NCBI RefSeq assembly: GCF_020172085.1 | Contig: NZ_JAIVAT010000003.1 | Location: 248,001-312,000, forward strand | Direction: 5' to 3' | From: Rossellomorea aquimaris | GTDB lineage: Bacteria; Bacillota; Bacilli; Bacillales; Bacillaceae_B | DNA length: 64,000 bases | In this document: piece after piece, positions 17,801-24,258 of the stretch | Layout: the number at the start of each line of letters is the position of its first letter | How positions within the stretch are numbered: the stretch's first letter is position 1 | Position numbers and translations under genes: made by a program | The notes under the pieces: generated by a model | Told to the model about the DNA's origin: nothing | What the model saw: only the letters and a program-made list of their open reading frames with translations | Databases searched by the model: none

Positions 17801-18964
17801 AGTCCCGTTCCATTAATCACTGACGCTTCCGGGAACCTGAACGAAGAGATTCTAATGAGTCCTCTATTGGAGCGTTATCCGCTTTCGTTCTTCGCCTATG
17901 ATTCAGTTGGGAACCTGGCAGAGAGTGGACCAATCATTAATGCTTTCGTGGCCGAAGGGACCCCATATATGACCACTGAGAGTAATAAGAGCGAACTGAC
18001 GGCAGGAGAAGAGTTCAAACTGACGTTAACCGCTAATAACTTAATGAAATTCAAAGAAGGTAACTTTACCGTTACGTATGATAAAAACGAAATGGAAGTA
18101 AAGGATGTAGTCCTTAATCCAGCATTCAAGTCTTATAGTGAATCCACTATCAAGCATGAAATCAAAGATAAATCTAGCTTCCAGAATAATTTGGATATCA
18201 CCGTTTCCCTTAACGAAGGTTCAACTATAGAAGTAACGGGAGATACCCCAGTCGTTGACGTAATTTTAGAAGCAAAAGAAGCGAAATATACTAAAAGAAA
18301 TCAATTAAAAGTACCATCACTAGCAGCTTCTTACATCAATACGGACGGACAAGAAACAAAAAATATGAGAGGTTACTTTAAAGGAGATATTCCGGAATTG
18401 TTGCGCAGCTATTCCGAAGCTCGCGGAAGTATTGTTCCACAAGGATTTTATGGTATGGACGGAAAGTTTGACTACGACAAGGACTTCTCCAATGCTCCGA
18501 TCTCCCTAACGGTGACGGACCCTGATGGAGTGAAACATGAAGGAACTATCAATAAAACGTCTTTCTCAGTGTCAGACTTACCTATAACGGACAAACCTTT
18601 TAATCTTGAAGTCAAGATCCCCGGACACTTCCCGGTGAACACTTCCTTTAAAATCTATGAGAAGCGTGGAGAAAGAGTCATTGGAACATGGCGTGAATTC
18701 CCTATTCGCAAACAAGATGCCGGTGATATTAATCAGGATAGCGTCATTGATATTTTTGATGCTGTAGCGTTGAAAGAATCATGGGGAACAGATAAACAAG
18801 AAGCGGATTTGAATTTCGATGGAGTCATCAATGAAGAAGACTTTGAGCTTGTCGAATACAATTACCTCGAAACAGATCCTGGAGTGGACAAAGCCCCTAC
18901 TCCAAAGCAAATGTATCAAGGCCAAACCTTGGAAAGCATAAAGAAAGAGTTGGGCATCAACTAA
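14888..18964 (+). CDS. secreted S8 subtilase, Vpr-like, with cohesin-like and dockerin-like domains
   Basis: From ATG 14888 the product has 1358 residues. Order of parts: signal peptide (cleavage near VLA-EK, residue 31), inhibitor I9 propeptide (about 70-175), subtilase domain with catalytic Asp219 (VGVIDTGIDY), His275 (EHGTHVAGT) and Ser592 (LSGTSMASPHVAG), a PA domain inserted between His and Ser (about 395-480), Fn3-like segments, a cohesin-like stretch from about residue 1031 (ELTAGEEFKLTLTANNL) and a dockerin type I-like pair of calcium loops at about 1278-1330 (GDINQDSVIDIFD, DLNFDGVINEED). B. subtilis Vpr is about 806 residues and lacks the last parts. AAGGAG lies 13 bases before the ATG, a long gap. 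No cell-wall anchor is seen. Confidence 0.9.
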   Translation: MNTKKNLLIYVLGAGMMLSSVNIPGVNVLAEKPSTIEDALSNLTPQQLENYKQLQSVEKEGLFLSQNVNLDSNDSIKVIVQLDHHPEKVAMLKAQLEGKTLTQKEAKDNVANDQKKLKQDLDHMFKDKGQSGFKIGKTYENAMNGVSLEVPANRVQELLNLDVVRAVWSDVEVQVEPPVTNDTEEQEDEYIVESMPYLKIDQLHSEGFTGKGIKVGVIDTGIDYNHPDLDGVFKGGYDFVDNDTDPMETTYKDWQASGKPEVYSGNSYYTEHGTHVAGTIAGQGDNDESEYSVKGVAPEADVYGYRVLGPYGSGTSENVIAGIDKAVEQGMDVINLSLGAIVNDPLYPTSVAVNNAVLSGVTAVVSAGNAGSAAFTLGSPGTSALALTVGASDVPFDIPTLNGHYGSNEVHLQLMAKNFSDKISDFEGASLEVLDAGLGGNSNYSSIKDKVNGNIALVSRGSYSFADKIKYAKQNGAKAIIIYNNEEGQIPYYLGEGVDNIPTFSLSKEEGEMLKNSLEEGKTITFSDLDEFKTDGDHLASFSSRGPSKMNYDIKPEVVAPGVSVLSTVPSYINDKENGTYDYAYTRLSGTSMASPHVAGIAALLLQSNNSYTPADVKSKLMNTADPLNGDYSVYEVGAGRVDPYEAIHSSVNFQVVDETTTIHNGEEVTIDERTGGMSFGLRYVDGKPLHDQRTIEITNSGDKNKTFHASVKFTSKSLDAAGNNVSLSYADKLTINAGKSKKTKVFLDVPATAEKGYYEGYVTYVNSEDPSEEYQIPFGIRVSEEGIEALEAFNFSTKQNNQFGTLFNFTPGSFVLRSPMEQMSLVLVDPKTNKDLGLIASFNPTGIKEGQRIVFNSMFSGYYYPYTGNKNNPFSVNPTLAPEGHYKLKLVGVNAKGKIFTKETDTFIDNTAPKISSSLPNGVYEYAPGTETVPVSLKLYDNEIDQMKAAGFDVDQSNNYITYYWASPFPSPVPLITDASGNLNEEILMSPLLERYPLSFFAYDSVGNLAESGPIINAFVAEGTPYMTTESNKSELTAGEEFKLTLTANNLMKFKEGNFTVTYDKNEMEVKDVVLNPAFKSYSESTIKHEIKDKSSFQNNLDITVSLNEGSTIEVTGDTPVVDVILEAKEAKYTKRNQLKVPSLAASYINTDGQETKNMRGYFKGDIPELLRSYSEARGSIVPQGFYGMDGKFDYDKDFSNAPISLTVTDPDGVKHEGTINKTSFSVSDLPITDKPFNLEVKIPGHFPVNTSFKIYEKRGERVIGTWREFPIRKQDAGDINQDSVIDIFDAVALKESWGTDKQEADLNFDGVINEEDFELVEYNYLETDPGVDKAPTPKQMYQGQTLESIKKELGIN

Positions 18965-18970
18965 AAACGT

Positions 18971-19005
18971 AAGAAGTGGATTCGATTGAATCCACTTCTT
19001 TTTTT
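18971..19005 (+). terminator. terminator of the subtilase gene
   Basis: AAGAAGTGGATTC and GAATCCACTTCTT form a perfect 13-bp stem with a 4-nt loop, followed by a T-run. Confidence 0.92.
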
Positions 19006-19189
19006 CTAAATAAAGCTGGGGTAATCTCTTTAACCTAAGAGTAAAAAAGGAAAATTTAAATTTTAGTAGAATGTATCACTTGAAGAGGAAAGTGTTTTAG
19101 GTTGGAAATACAATCCTTATAGTATAGGTCAGGTCTATAATTGCCTGGGGAATTGCGTGGCGATTAAGCTTATCAATTGAGTAAAGTGA

Positions 19190-19218
19190 TTGTCAGGACC
19201 CTTCGTTTTTGAAATAAT
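19190..19218 (+). promoter_or_regulatory. promoter with shared AATAATTGG box (copy 2 of 4)
   Basis: TTGTCA, a 17-bp spacer and AATAAT with an extended -10 TG, followed by TGGAAT. It lies 40 bases before the DinB-family start. The 19006-19189 stretch holds no other feature I can name. Confidence 0.75.
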
Positions 19219-19257
19219 TGGAATGTGAATAACGTACATACAAAAGGAGTAGAAACG

Positions 19258-19773
19258 ATGCTAAATAAACCAGAAATGAATGAGTATCCTCCATATTATG
19301 AGGGATATGTGAACCACGTACCAGATGGAGATCTGCTCCAGATTCTTGATGCTCAACTAAAGGAAACCATCAATCTATTAAAAGATGTAAACGAAGAAAA
19401 GTCCGAGTTCCGATATGCCCCTGAAAAGTGGACAATCAAGGAAGTACTAGGTCACATAACCGACACCGAACGGATTATGAGCTACCGTCTTCTTTCTATA
19501 GGAAGAGGAGAAAAGGAAATGCTGCCGGGATATCATGATGATGAGTATGTGAAAAAGGGGAAATTTAATCGGTTTTCCTTACAGGAGCTTTTACATCATC
19601 AATCTCTTGTCCGCCAACATACTATTCTACTTCTAGGCAGTTTGGATGAGGAAGCCCTGGTACAGAGAGGAAGAGCAAATGGTGGAGAAGTGACGGCGAG
19701 GGCTATTGGATACATTATTGCCGGGCATGAGATTCATCATCGTAGGTTGATTGAGGAACGGTATTTGAGTTAA
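19258..19773 (+). CDS. DinB-like superfamily protein
   Basis: The 171-residue protein shows the four-helix DinB_2 pattern with three metal-binding histidines: KEVLGHITDTER (about residue 65), and the late AGHEIHHRRLIEE. The conserved motif KWTIKEVLGHI is typical. Family members bind nickel or zinc and include thiol-dependent transferases such as bacillithiol transferase; the role here is unknown. AAAGGAG sits before ATG 19258. It opens a run of five small same-strand genes up to 21874. Confidence 0.87.
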   Translation: MLNKPEMNEYPPYYEGYVNHVPDGDLLQILDAQLKETINLLKDVNEEKSEFRYAPEKWTIKEVLGHITDTERIMSYRLLSIGRGEKEMLPGYHDDEYVKKGKFNRFSLQELLHHQSLVRQHTILLLGSLDEEALVQRGRANGGEVTARAIGYIIAGHEIHHRRLIEERYLS

Positions 19774-19799
19774 CAATTTTATGACTAGGGGGGATTCAA

Positions 19800-20333
19800 T
19801 TGACTGAGATAGTAAACAATCATCAGTGCATCGTTCGAACTGCTAAGCAAGAAGATGCAGAAACACTATTAGAAATATCAACTTCCATTATGACTGAAGG
19901 AGACTACTTCATCTCGTTGCCTGATGAACTCGAAAAGAAGCCTATCAAACAGCAAAGAGCAATCATTCAGGACATAGTAAATAATGATAAAGAAAATTTA
20001 ATTGTTGCTGAGGTAAATGACATGGTTGTAGGATCCATTGTCTTTCGGTCAAATCAATTAAAAAGATTATCTCATACGGGATCGATTTCGATGTCGATCA
20101 TGGAAGAATATAGGGGTAAAGGGATTGGTAAATTCCTTCTTAAAGCAATGCTCGATTGGGCAGAAAACCACCCACAAATCGAAAAGGTGAGTTTGGGAGT
20201 GTTTTCTACAAATCATAGGGCTATTTCATTATACAAAAGTATGGGATTTATTGAGGAAGGCCGTAAGATTAAGGAATTTAAAATAAATGAACATACATAT
20301 GTGGACGACGTTTTGATGTACAAGTTTGTTTAG
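19800..20333 (+). CDS. GNAT family N-acetyltransferase
   Basis: The 177-residue protein has the acetyl-CoA loop EEYRGKGIGKFLLKAMLDWA and the downstream SLGVFSTNHRAISLYKSMGF segment typical of L-amino-acid or PhnO/YncA-like GNATs. It starts at TTG 19800 with GGGGG upstream. It lies 26 bases after the DinB-like gene and 39 before the 2H phosphoesterase gene, which suggests co-transcription. The acceptor cannot be predicted. Confidence 0.87.
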   Translation: MTEIVNNHQCIVRTAKQEDAETLLEISTSIMTEGDYFISLPDELEKKPIKQQRAIIQDIVNNDKENLIVAEVNDMVVGSIVFRSNQLKRLSHTGSISMSIMEEYRGKGIGKFLLKAMLDWAENHPQIEKVSLGVFSTNHRAISLYKSMGFIEEGRKIKEFKINEHTYVDDVLMYKFV

Positions 20334-20372
20334 TTGTAGAAAGATTCTAGAGATAATAAAGGGAGAGGGCAA

Positions 20373-20909
20373 TTGAAATTTTTTATAGGCATTATTCCAC
20401 CAGAGGAATATAAAGATAGGATTTCAGCATTTCGAAACAGATGGAAAAATAACCGCATTGATCAGATTGTTGAACCTCATATTACTTTGAAAGCACAAGG
20501 AGGATTAACTGAAAATTTAAAGTGGATAAGTCGTATCAAGGAAGTGTGTTCTGAAACAGAACCCTTTCGCATTGAATTAAATAAAGCCATGTTTTTTGGT
20601 GAAGAGATACTATATTTAAGTGCGCTATCAGAAGACCTTCACAAGTTACACGAGAAAATAGTAAACTCAGTAGAACCTTCAAAGGTAATAGAAAAGTATT
20701 TTGAACTAGATCATTTCGTACCCCACTTGACTTTAGGGAAGACAACTTATGGCCTTACAAAACAAGATTTGAAAGATATGGCTGCAGTAGTAGAAACGGA
20801 AATTGGTCCATATCCCGTACTCGATGTAAACTTTATTAGGATTTATAGAGAAATGGAACAAAATAAGTATGTGAAATTTGATGATCTTTATCTAGGGGAT
20901 AAAATCTAA
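20373..20909 (+). CDS. 2'-5' RNA ligase/2H phosphoesterase family protein
   Basis: The 178-residue protein has the two HxT motifs that define the 2H superfamily, PHITLK (about residue 36) and PHLTLG (about residue 121). These place two histidines in the active site that hydrolyses or joins 2',5' or cyclic phosphodiester bonds. TTG 20373 is preceded by GGGAGAGGG. It belongs to a run of small cytoplasmic enzymes; a role in RNA or nucleotide metabolism is inferred from the family only. Confidence 0.87.
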   Translation: MKFFIGIIPPEEYKDRISAFRNRWKNNRIDQIVEPHITLKAQGGLTENLKWISRIKEVCSETEPFRIELNKAMFFGEEILYLSALSEDLHKLHEKIVNSVEPSKVIEKYFELDHFVPHLTLGKTTYGLTKQDLKDMAAVVETEIGPYPVLDVNFIRIYREMEQNKYVKFDDLYLGDKI

Positions 20910-20973
20910 CCTTATATATGTATTTTTAAAAAATATCTATTGAGCTGAGAAAAAAGCATTGGGGGTACTGGAA

Positions 20974-21300
20974 TTGGATAGATTGGCAAAAACTCCTCAA
21001 CCACCTTACTATGCGGTAATATTTGCTTCAGAACGAACCGAGAATGACAAAGGGTATGAGAAGATGTCTGAAAAAATGGTAGAGTTAGCATCGCAACAGA
21101 AAGGTTTCTTAGGGATAGAAAGCGCCCGCGATGAAGGTCTGGGAATCACGATTTCTTACTGGGAATCTGTAGAAGCCATCAAGCAGTGGAAAGAACATTC
21201 AGCCCATCAAGTGGCACAGGATAGAGGAAAAAAAGAATGGTACAAAAACTTTGCTGTAAGAGTATGTAGGGTTGAAAGAGATCGTTTTTTTGAGATGTAA
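20974..21300 (+). CDS. antibiotic biosynthesis monooxygenase (ABM) domain protein
   Basis: The 108-residue product is a single ABM/dimeric alpha-beta barrel domain: PPYYAVIFASERTENDKGY, KMVELASQQKGFLGIESARD and ISYWESVEAIKQWKEHSAH, much like the YqjZ-type proteins of Bacillus. Members act as small cofactor-free oxygenases or haem-binding proteins; the function here is open. TTG 20974 is preferred to TTG 20959 because the GGGGG ribosome site lies between them. Confidence 0.85.
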   Translation: MDRLAKTPQPPYYAVIFASERTENDKGYEKMSEKMVELASQQKGFLGIESARDEGLGITISYWESVEAIKQWKEHSAHQVAQDRGKKEWYKNFAVRVCRVERDRFFEM

Positions 21301-21340
21301 AGGAGTTGTAAGGTTCTGTTAGGGATTAAGGGGGAGCAAA

Positions 21341-21874
21341 TTGGCGGAACTTGGCATAGAAATTGTTCAGTATGATGATCGATGGTCAGAAGAATTTCAT
21401 TCCATAAAACGGGTTTTGAGTATTGCTTTAAAGGATGTCATAATCTGGATTGAACACGTGGGTAGCACCTCCATACCAGGACTCGGTGCAAAGCCGGTTT
21501 TGGATATTGATATTGTGATAGAAAGTTATGATGTTTTCCATAGTGTCATTCTGCAACTTGAACAGATAGGGTATTTTCACCAGAAAGAATGGAGTTTTGA
21601 AGGTAGAGAAGCATTTGGGAGAAAGAATCTTTTGACTCCATGGGACGGAAAAGGCACACAATGGATGGCGCACCATCTCTATGTATGTCACAAAGATAGT
21701 AAAGAGCTGGCAAGGCATTTAGCTTTCAGAGATTATATGAGGGATAACCCACAAGCTGTTATCGAGTATGAACAGATTAAAAGGAGATTAGCTAATACAG
21801 TAACTAGCCGAGACTCTTATACAGAAGGCAAAACAGAATTTATCAATCGCATATTGAGAAAAGGTATGCTTTGA
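21341..21874 (+). CDS. GrpB family protein (UPF0157, nucleotidyltransferase fold)
   Basis: The 177-residue protein has the GrpB hallmark IEHVGSTSIPGLGAKPVLDI followed by DIVIE, in which GS and the D-x-D pair correspond to a nucleotidyltransferase active site, and the late motif HHLYVC with RHLAFRDYMR. The biochemical role of GrpB proteins is not settled. Start is TTG 21341 after GGGGGAG. It is the last gene of the run that starts with the DinB-like protein, with a lipoprotein gene 50 bases further on. Confidence 0.88.
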   Translation: MAELGIEIVQYDDRWSEEFHSIKRVLSIALKDVIIWIEHVGSTSIPGLGAKPVLDIDIVIESYDVFHSVILQLEQIGYFHQKEWSFEGREAFGRKNLLTPWDGKGTQWMAHHLYVCHKDSKELARHLAFRDYMRDNPQAVIEYEQIKRRLANTVTSRDSYTEGKTEFINRILRKGML

Positions 21875-21924
21875 TGTAAAAGGAGAGCAGTTAAAAAAAG
21901 ACTAATAGGATTGGAGGTAAGAAT

Positions 21925-22353
21925 ATGACCAAAAAACTATTATTCTCTGTACTATTCATCCTTTTACTGAGTGCTTGCAACCAACAAGAAGCAGAAGACT
22001 CCTCTCAAAATACGAAAGACATTACTTTAGAAAAAGTTTTAAATGTAATCAGAGAACAAGGGTTGGAATTAGAAGACACGTCAGATTTACCAAAAGAGAA
22101 CGTCTTTATTCAAAAATTAAACGGTGTTACCCCTGAAGTGTACGGTTTGGAGGGAAACACTTTATCCATTTATATTTTTCCCACTTCAAATGAACGGGGA
22201 AAAGCAGTGCAGGCGTTTGAAGAGAAAACAGCAACGTATGATTTAATAGAACATCAGGTATATGGAATACATAATCTATTGGTGTTTTATGTGAGTGAAG
22301 ATGAAAAGGTACAGGAAGAATTGTTTGACGCGTTGCAATCTATAGATTCGTAA
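21925..22353 (+). CDS. lipoprotein of unknown function, 142 aa
   Basis: The signal is clear: MTKK, a hydrophobic core and the lipobox LLSAC with Cys at about residue 18. The mature protein carries ITLEKVLNVIREQGLELEDT and a YIFPTSNERGKAVQAFEEKT segment, a pattern seen in several small Bacillus lipoproteins without known function. GGAGG precedes the ATG. A bidirectional terminator separates it from the convergent MraY-like gene. Confidence 0.8.
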   Translation: MTKKLLFSVLFILLLSACNQQEAEDSSQNTKDITLEKVLNVIREQGLELEDTSDLPKENVFIQKLNGVTPEVYGLEGNTLSIYIFPTSNERGKAVQAFEEKTATYDLIEHQVYGIHNLLVFYVSEDEKVQEELFDALQSIDS

Positions 22354-22398
22354 AAACATTCTACATGACGAAGACGGAGATTTTAATCGAGAATGAAG

Positions 22399-22428
22399 AA
22401 AGGAACTTCAACATACGAAGTTCCTTTT
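22399..22428. terminator. bidirectional terminator
   Basis: AAAGGAACTTC and GAAGTTCCTTT form an 11-bp stem with a 7-nt loop between two convergent genes, followed by T residues on the plus strand. Confidence 0.85.
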
Positions 22429-22435
22429 ATATCCC

Positions 22436-23392
22436 TTATGGATAGAGAATAAACTTCCAATAAGCGAAACAAATAAACGTACAAATCCACGAAACAAACC
22501 CAAAGGCGGTGACAATGGTCGTTTCACCCCAACCATATTTTAAGCCGTAGTGATAATGAATGGGTGTCATCCTGAAAATTCGTTTCCCTGTCGATTTAAA
22601 TGATGCAACTTGTAAGATGACCGAAAGTTGTTCAGCGAAATAAATAAAGAATAATAGGGGAATGAGGATCTCCACTTTCTCGATAACGGCAAGAAAGGAA
22701 AGGGATCCCCCTATCGCCAATGACCCTGTATCCCCCATAAAAGCTCGGGCTGGAAAGATGTTATAGATGAGAAAGCCAAGTAAGCAGCCAATCATGATTA
22801 AACAGAAGAGCTGTACCTCTGATTTGTCTGAAATCATAAAGAAGAAAAAGTATGTAGGAATGGCCACCACTCCTAAAAGCCCGTCCAAGCCATCTGTAAA
22901 ATTAATGGCATTGGCAGAGGCCACAACAAATAAGGTGATCACTATGAAATATACGACCATTGGAAGATCAATTGAGAGATGTTGATAAATACGAATCGTC
23001 GTGTCTAACTCAAGCTCGTTTATCACGTAGAAAAGAAGGCCACCGGTAAATAGAAATTGGAAAATAAGCTTGGTTCTACTCGATACACCTCCAGGATCTT
23101 GACGTGACGCTTTCCAAAAATCATCCAAGAATCCTATAAAACTGAATAGAATATACGTAATAGCCAAGAAGAACATTAGTGGCGTAGGGGAGAAAAATAA
23201 GGATACAACCACTCCTATAAAAAGAATGATTCCAAACATTAACGGAGTACCCTTTTTGATTTGATGATTGGAGGGAAGTTCCTTTCTTATCGGTTGCAGG
23301 AGCTTTAATTTTCTTAAGAGTTCAATGAATAGGGGAGATAGTACCACAACTAATATAAAAGCAATGACTGCCGGTATGATTTGATCACTCAC
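22436..23392 (-). CDS. orphan MraY-like phospho-sugar transferase
   Basis: The 318-residue protein has about ten membrane helices and the motifs of MraY: KKGTPLMFG near the N-terminus, the DDFWK Asp pair, NFTDGLDGL, FMGDTGSLAIGG and a C-terminal TPIHYHYGLKYGWGE. MraY links UDP-MurNAc-pentapeptide to undecaprenyl phosphate at the start of the lipid cycle. Here the gene stands outside any cell-wall cluster, the first motif differs from the usual GTPTMGG, and the HHH box reads HYH. It may be a paralog with a different sugar substrate or a stress-inducible back-up. It is a lone gene with a terminator at its end. Confidence 0.83.
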   Translation of the reverse strand: MSDQIIPAVIAFILVVVLSPLFIELLRKLKLLQPIRKELPSNHQIKKGTPLMFGIILFIGVVVSLFFSPTPLMFFLAITYILFSFIGFLDDFWKASRQDPGGVSSRTKLIFQFLFTGGLLFYVINELELDTTIRIYQHLSIDLPMVVYFIVITLFVVASANAINFTDGLDGLLGVVAIPTYFFFFMISDKSEVQLFCLIMIGCLLGFLIYNIFPARAFMGDTGSLAIGGSLSFLAVIEKVEILIPLLFFIYFAEQLSVILQVASFKSTGKRIFRMTPIHYHYGLKYGWGETTIVTAFGFVSWICTFICFAYWKFILYP

Positions 23393-23504
23393 TTCTTATC
23401 TACTCCTCTTTTATAAACTATCTATACATAAGTTCTATGAAGAGTATGGATATCCTTTAATGTGTTTTTAAATTAATGGAGATAGTGAGTAAATGGAGGT
23501 GGGA

Positions 23505-23604
23505 TCAGCTCCTGATTTTATAACGATATTCAGCAGTTGAATATTCCAATTATGTCAGCAGCTGATTATAAGTGGATATTCCACAGCTGAATTCATCATG
23601 AACC
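23505..23604. repeat. 25-bp degenerate tandem repeat, upstream array
   Basis: Four units begin at 23505, 23530, 23555 and 23580, exactly 25 bases apart, each opening with a variant of TCAGCAGCTGA (TCAGCTCCTGA, TCAGCAGTTGA, TCAGCAGCTGA, TCCACAGCTGA). The remainder of each unit is AT-rich and less conserved. Confidence 0.7.
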
Positions 23605-23607
23605 TAG

Positions 23608-24090
23608 ATGGTTATTAATGATAGGATGACTGATATAAACCTTTTGGAGTTGATACATTTGCCAAATGACGTAGAATTTCAATATGCATTAACGGATACA
23701 GGGTGGGCTTCAGGTTTCATAAGGATTGATCAAACTAGATTTGAATTTGTGTGTTCCTACTTATTCCATAATCCATTGGAAGAGTTTTTAAAGGCTGTCT
23801 ATCAATTATTACCTGGTTTGGCTGCATTCCCAAGAAAGGAACTCCGTTTTACAATGCTGGATGAACCGGTTGAGTACACATGGGAATTCAATAGATTAGA
23901 TCAAACACATGTCGCCATTCGGGTTTTTGAAAAAGGGTATGATGTAAAAACAGTATTTGAAGAAAAATGTGATCTGAATGATTTAGTGGGGGCGATCATT
24001 CAGTGTATGATGAGAAATCCTGAACTAAGAAAGAATGAAGTCATTGAAAGAATGTATCAGGAATTGAAAGAATATGTGAATCATTATTGA
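23608..24090 (+). CDS. protein of unknown function, 160 aa
   Basis: I do not recognise a family. The product is soluble, acidic and Trp/Phe-rich, with features such as LPNDVEFQYALTDTGWASGF, then ELRFTMLDEPVEYTWEF and EKCDLNDLVGAIIQCM. The overall size and acidity would suit an immunity or antitoxin-type protein, but nothing next to it supports that. No strong ribosome site is seen; ATG 23608 and ATG 23626 are both possible. It is the only gene here flanked on both sides by copies of the same 25-bp tandem repeat. Confidence 0.6.
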   Translation: MVINDRMTDINLLELIHLPNDVEFQYALTDTGWASGFIRIDQTRFEFVCSYLFHNPLEEFLKAVYQLLPGLAAFPRKELRFTMLDEPVEYTWEFNRLDQTHVAIRVFEKGYDVKTVFEEKCDLNDLVGAIIQCMMRNPELRKNEVIERMYQELKEYVNHY

Positions 24091-24112
24091 GGTAAGGGGA
24101 TAGGTGTTGGAT

Positions 24113-24166
24113 TCAGCTGCTGATTCTTAGCAGCTGAATATAAGCCTAAGTTTAACAGCTGAATCA
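24113..24166. repeat. 25-bp degenerate repeat, downstream array
   Basis: TCAGCTGCTGA (24113, inverted), TTAGCAGCTGA (24127) and TTAACAGCTGA (24152) repeat the core of the array found upstream of the 160-aa gene; the last two are again 25 bases apart. Confidence 0.6.
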
Positions 24167-24194
24167 TTCATACACCCATTCCATATTAAAAAAC

Positions 24195-24231
24195 AAAAGG
24201 TGCCTATCCAGAATCGGATAAGCACCTTTTT
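24195..24231. terminator. terminator at the end of the RND pump gene
   Basis: AAAAGGTGC and GCACCTTTT pair, with an inner ATCC/GGAT helix. A-runs and T-runs lie on both flanks, so it can serve the minus-strand pump gene and the plus-strand gene. Confidence 0.85.
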
Positions 24232-24258
24232 CTATCATACACTCAGCACACATAAACC

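Noticed and set aside
23505..23604. CRISPR array
   Set aside because: The units are degenerate and contiguous, there are no distinct spacers between identical repeats and no cas gene; the same holds for the arrays at 44183 and 54538.
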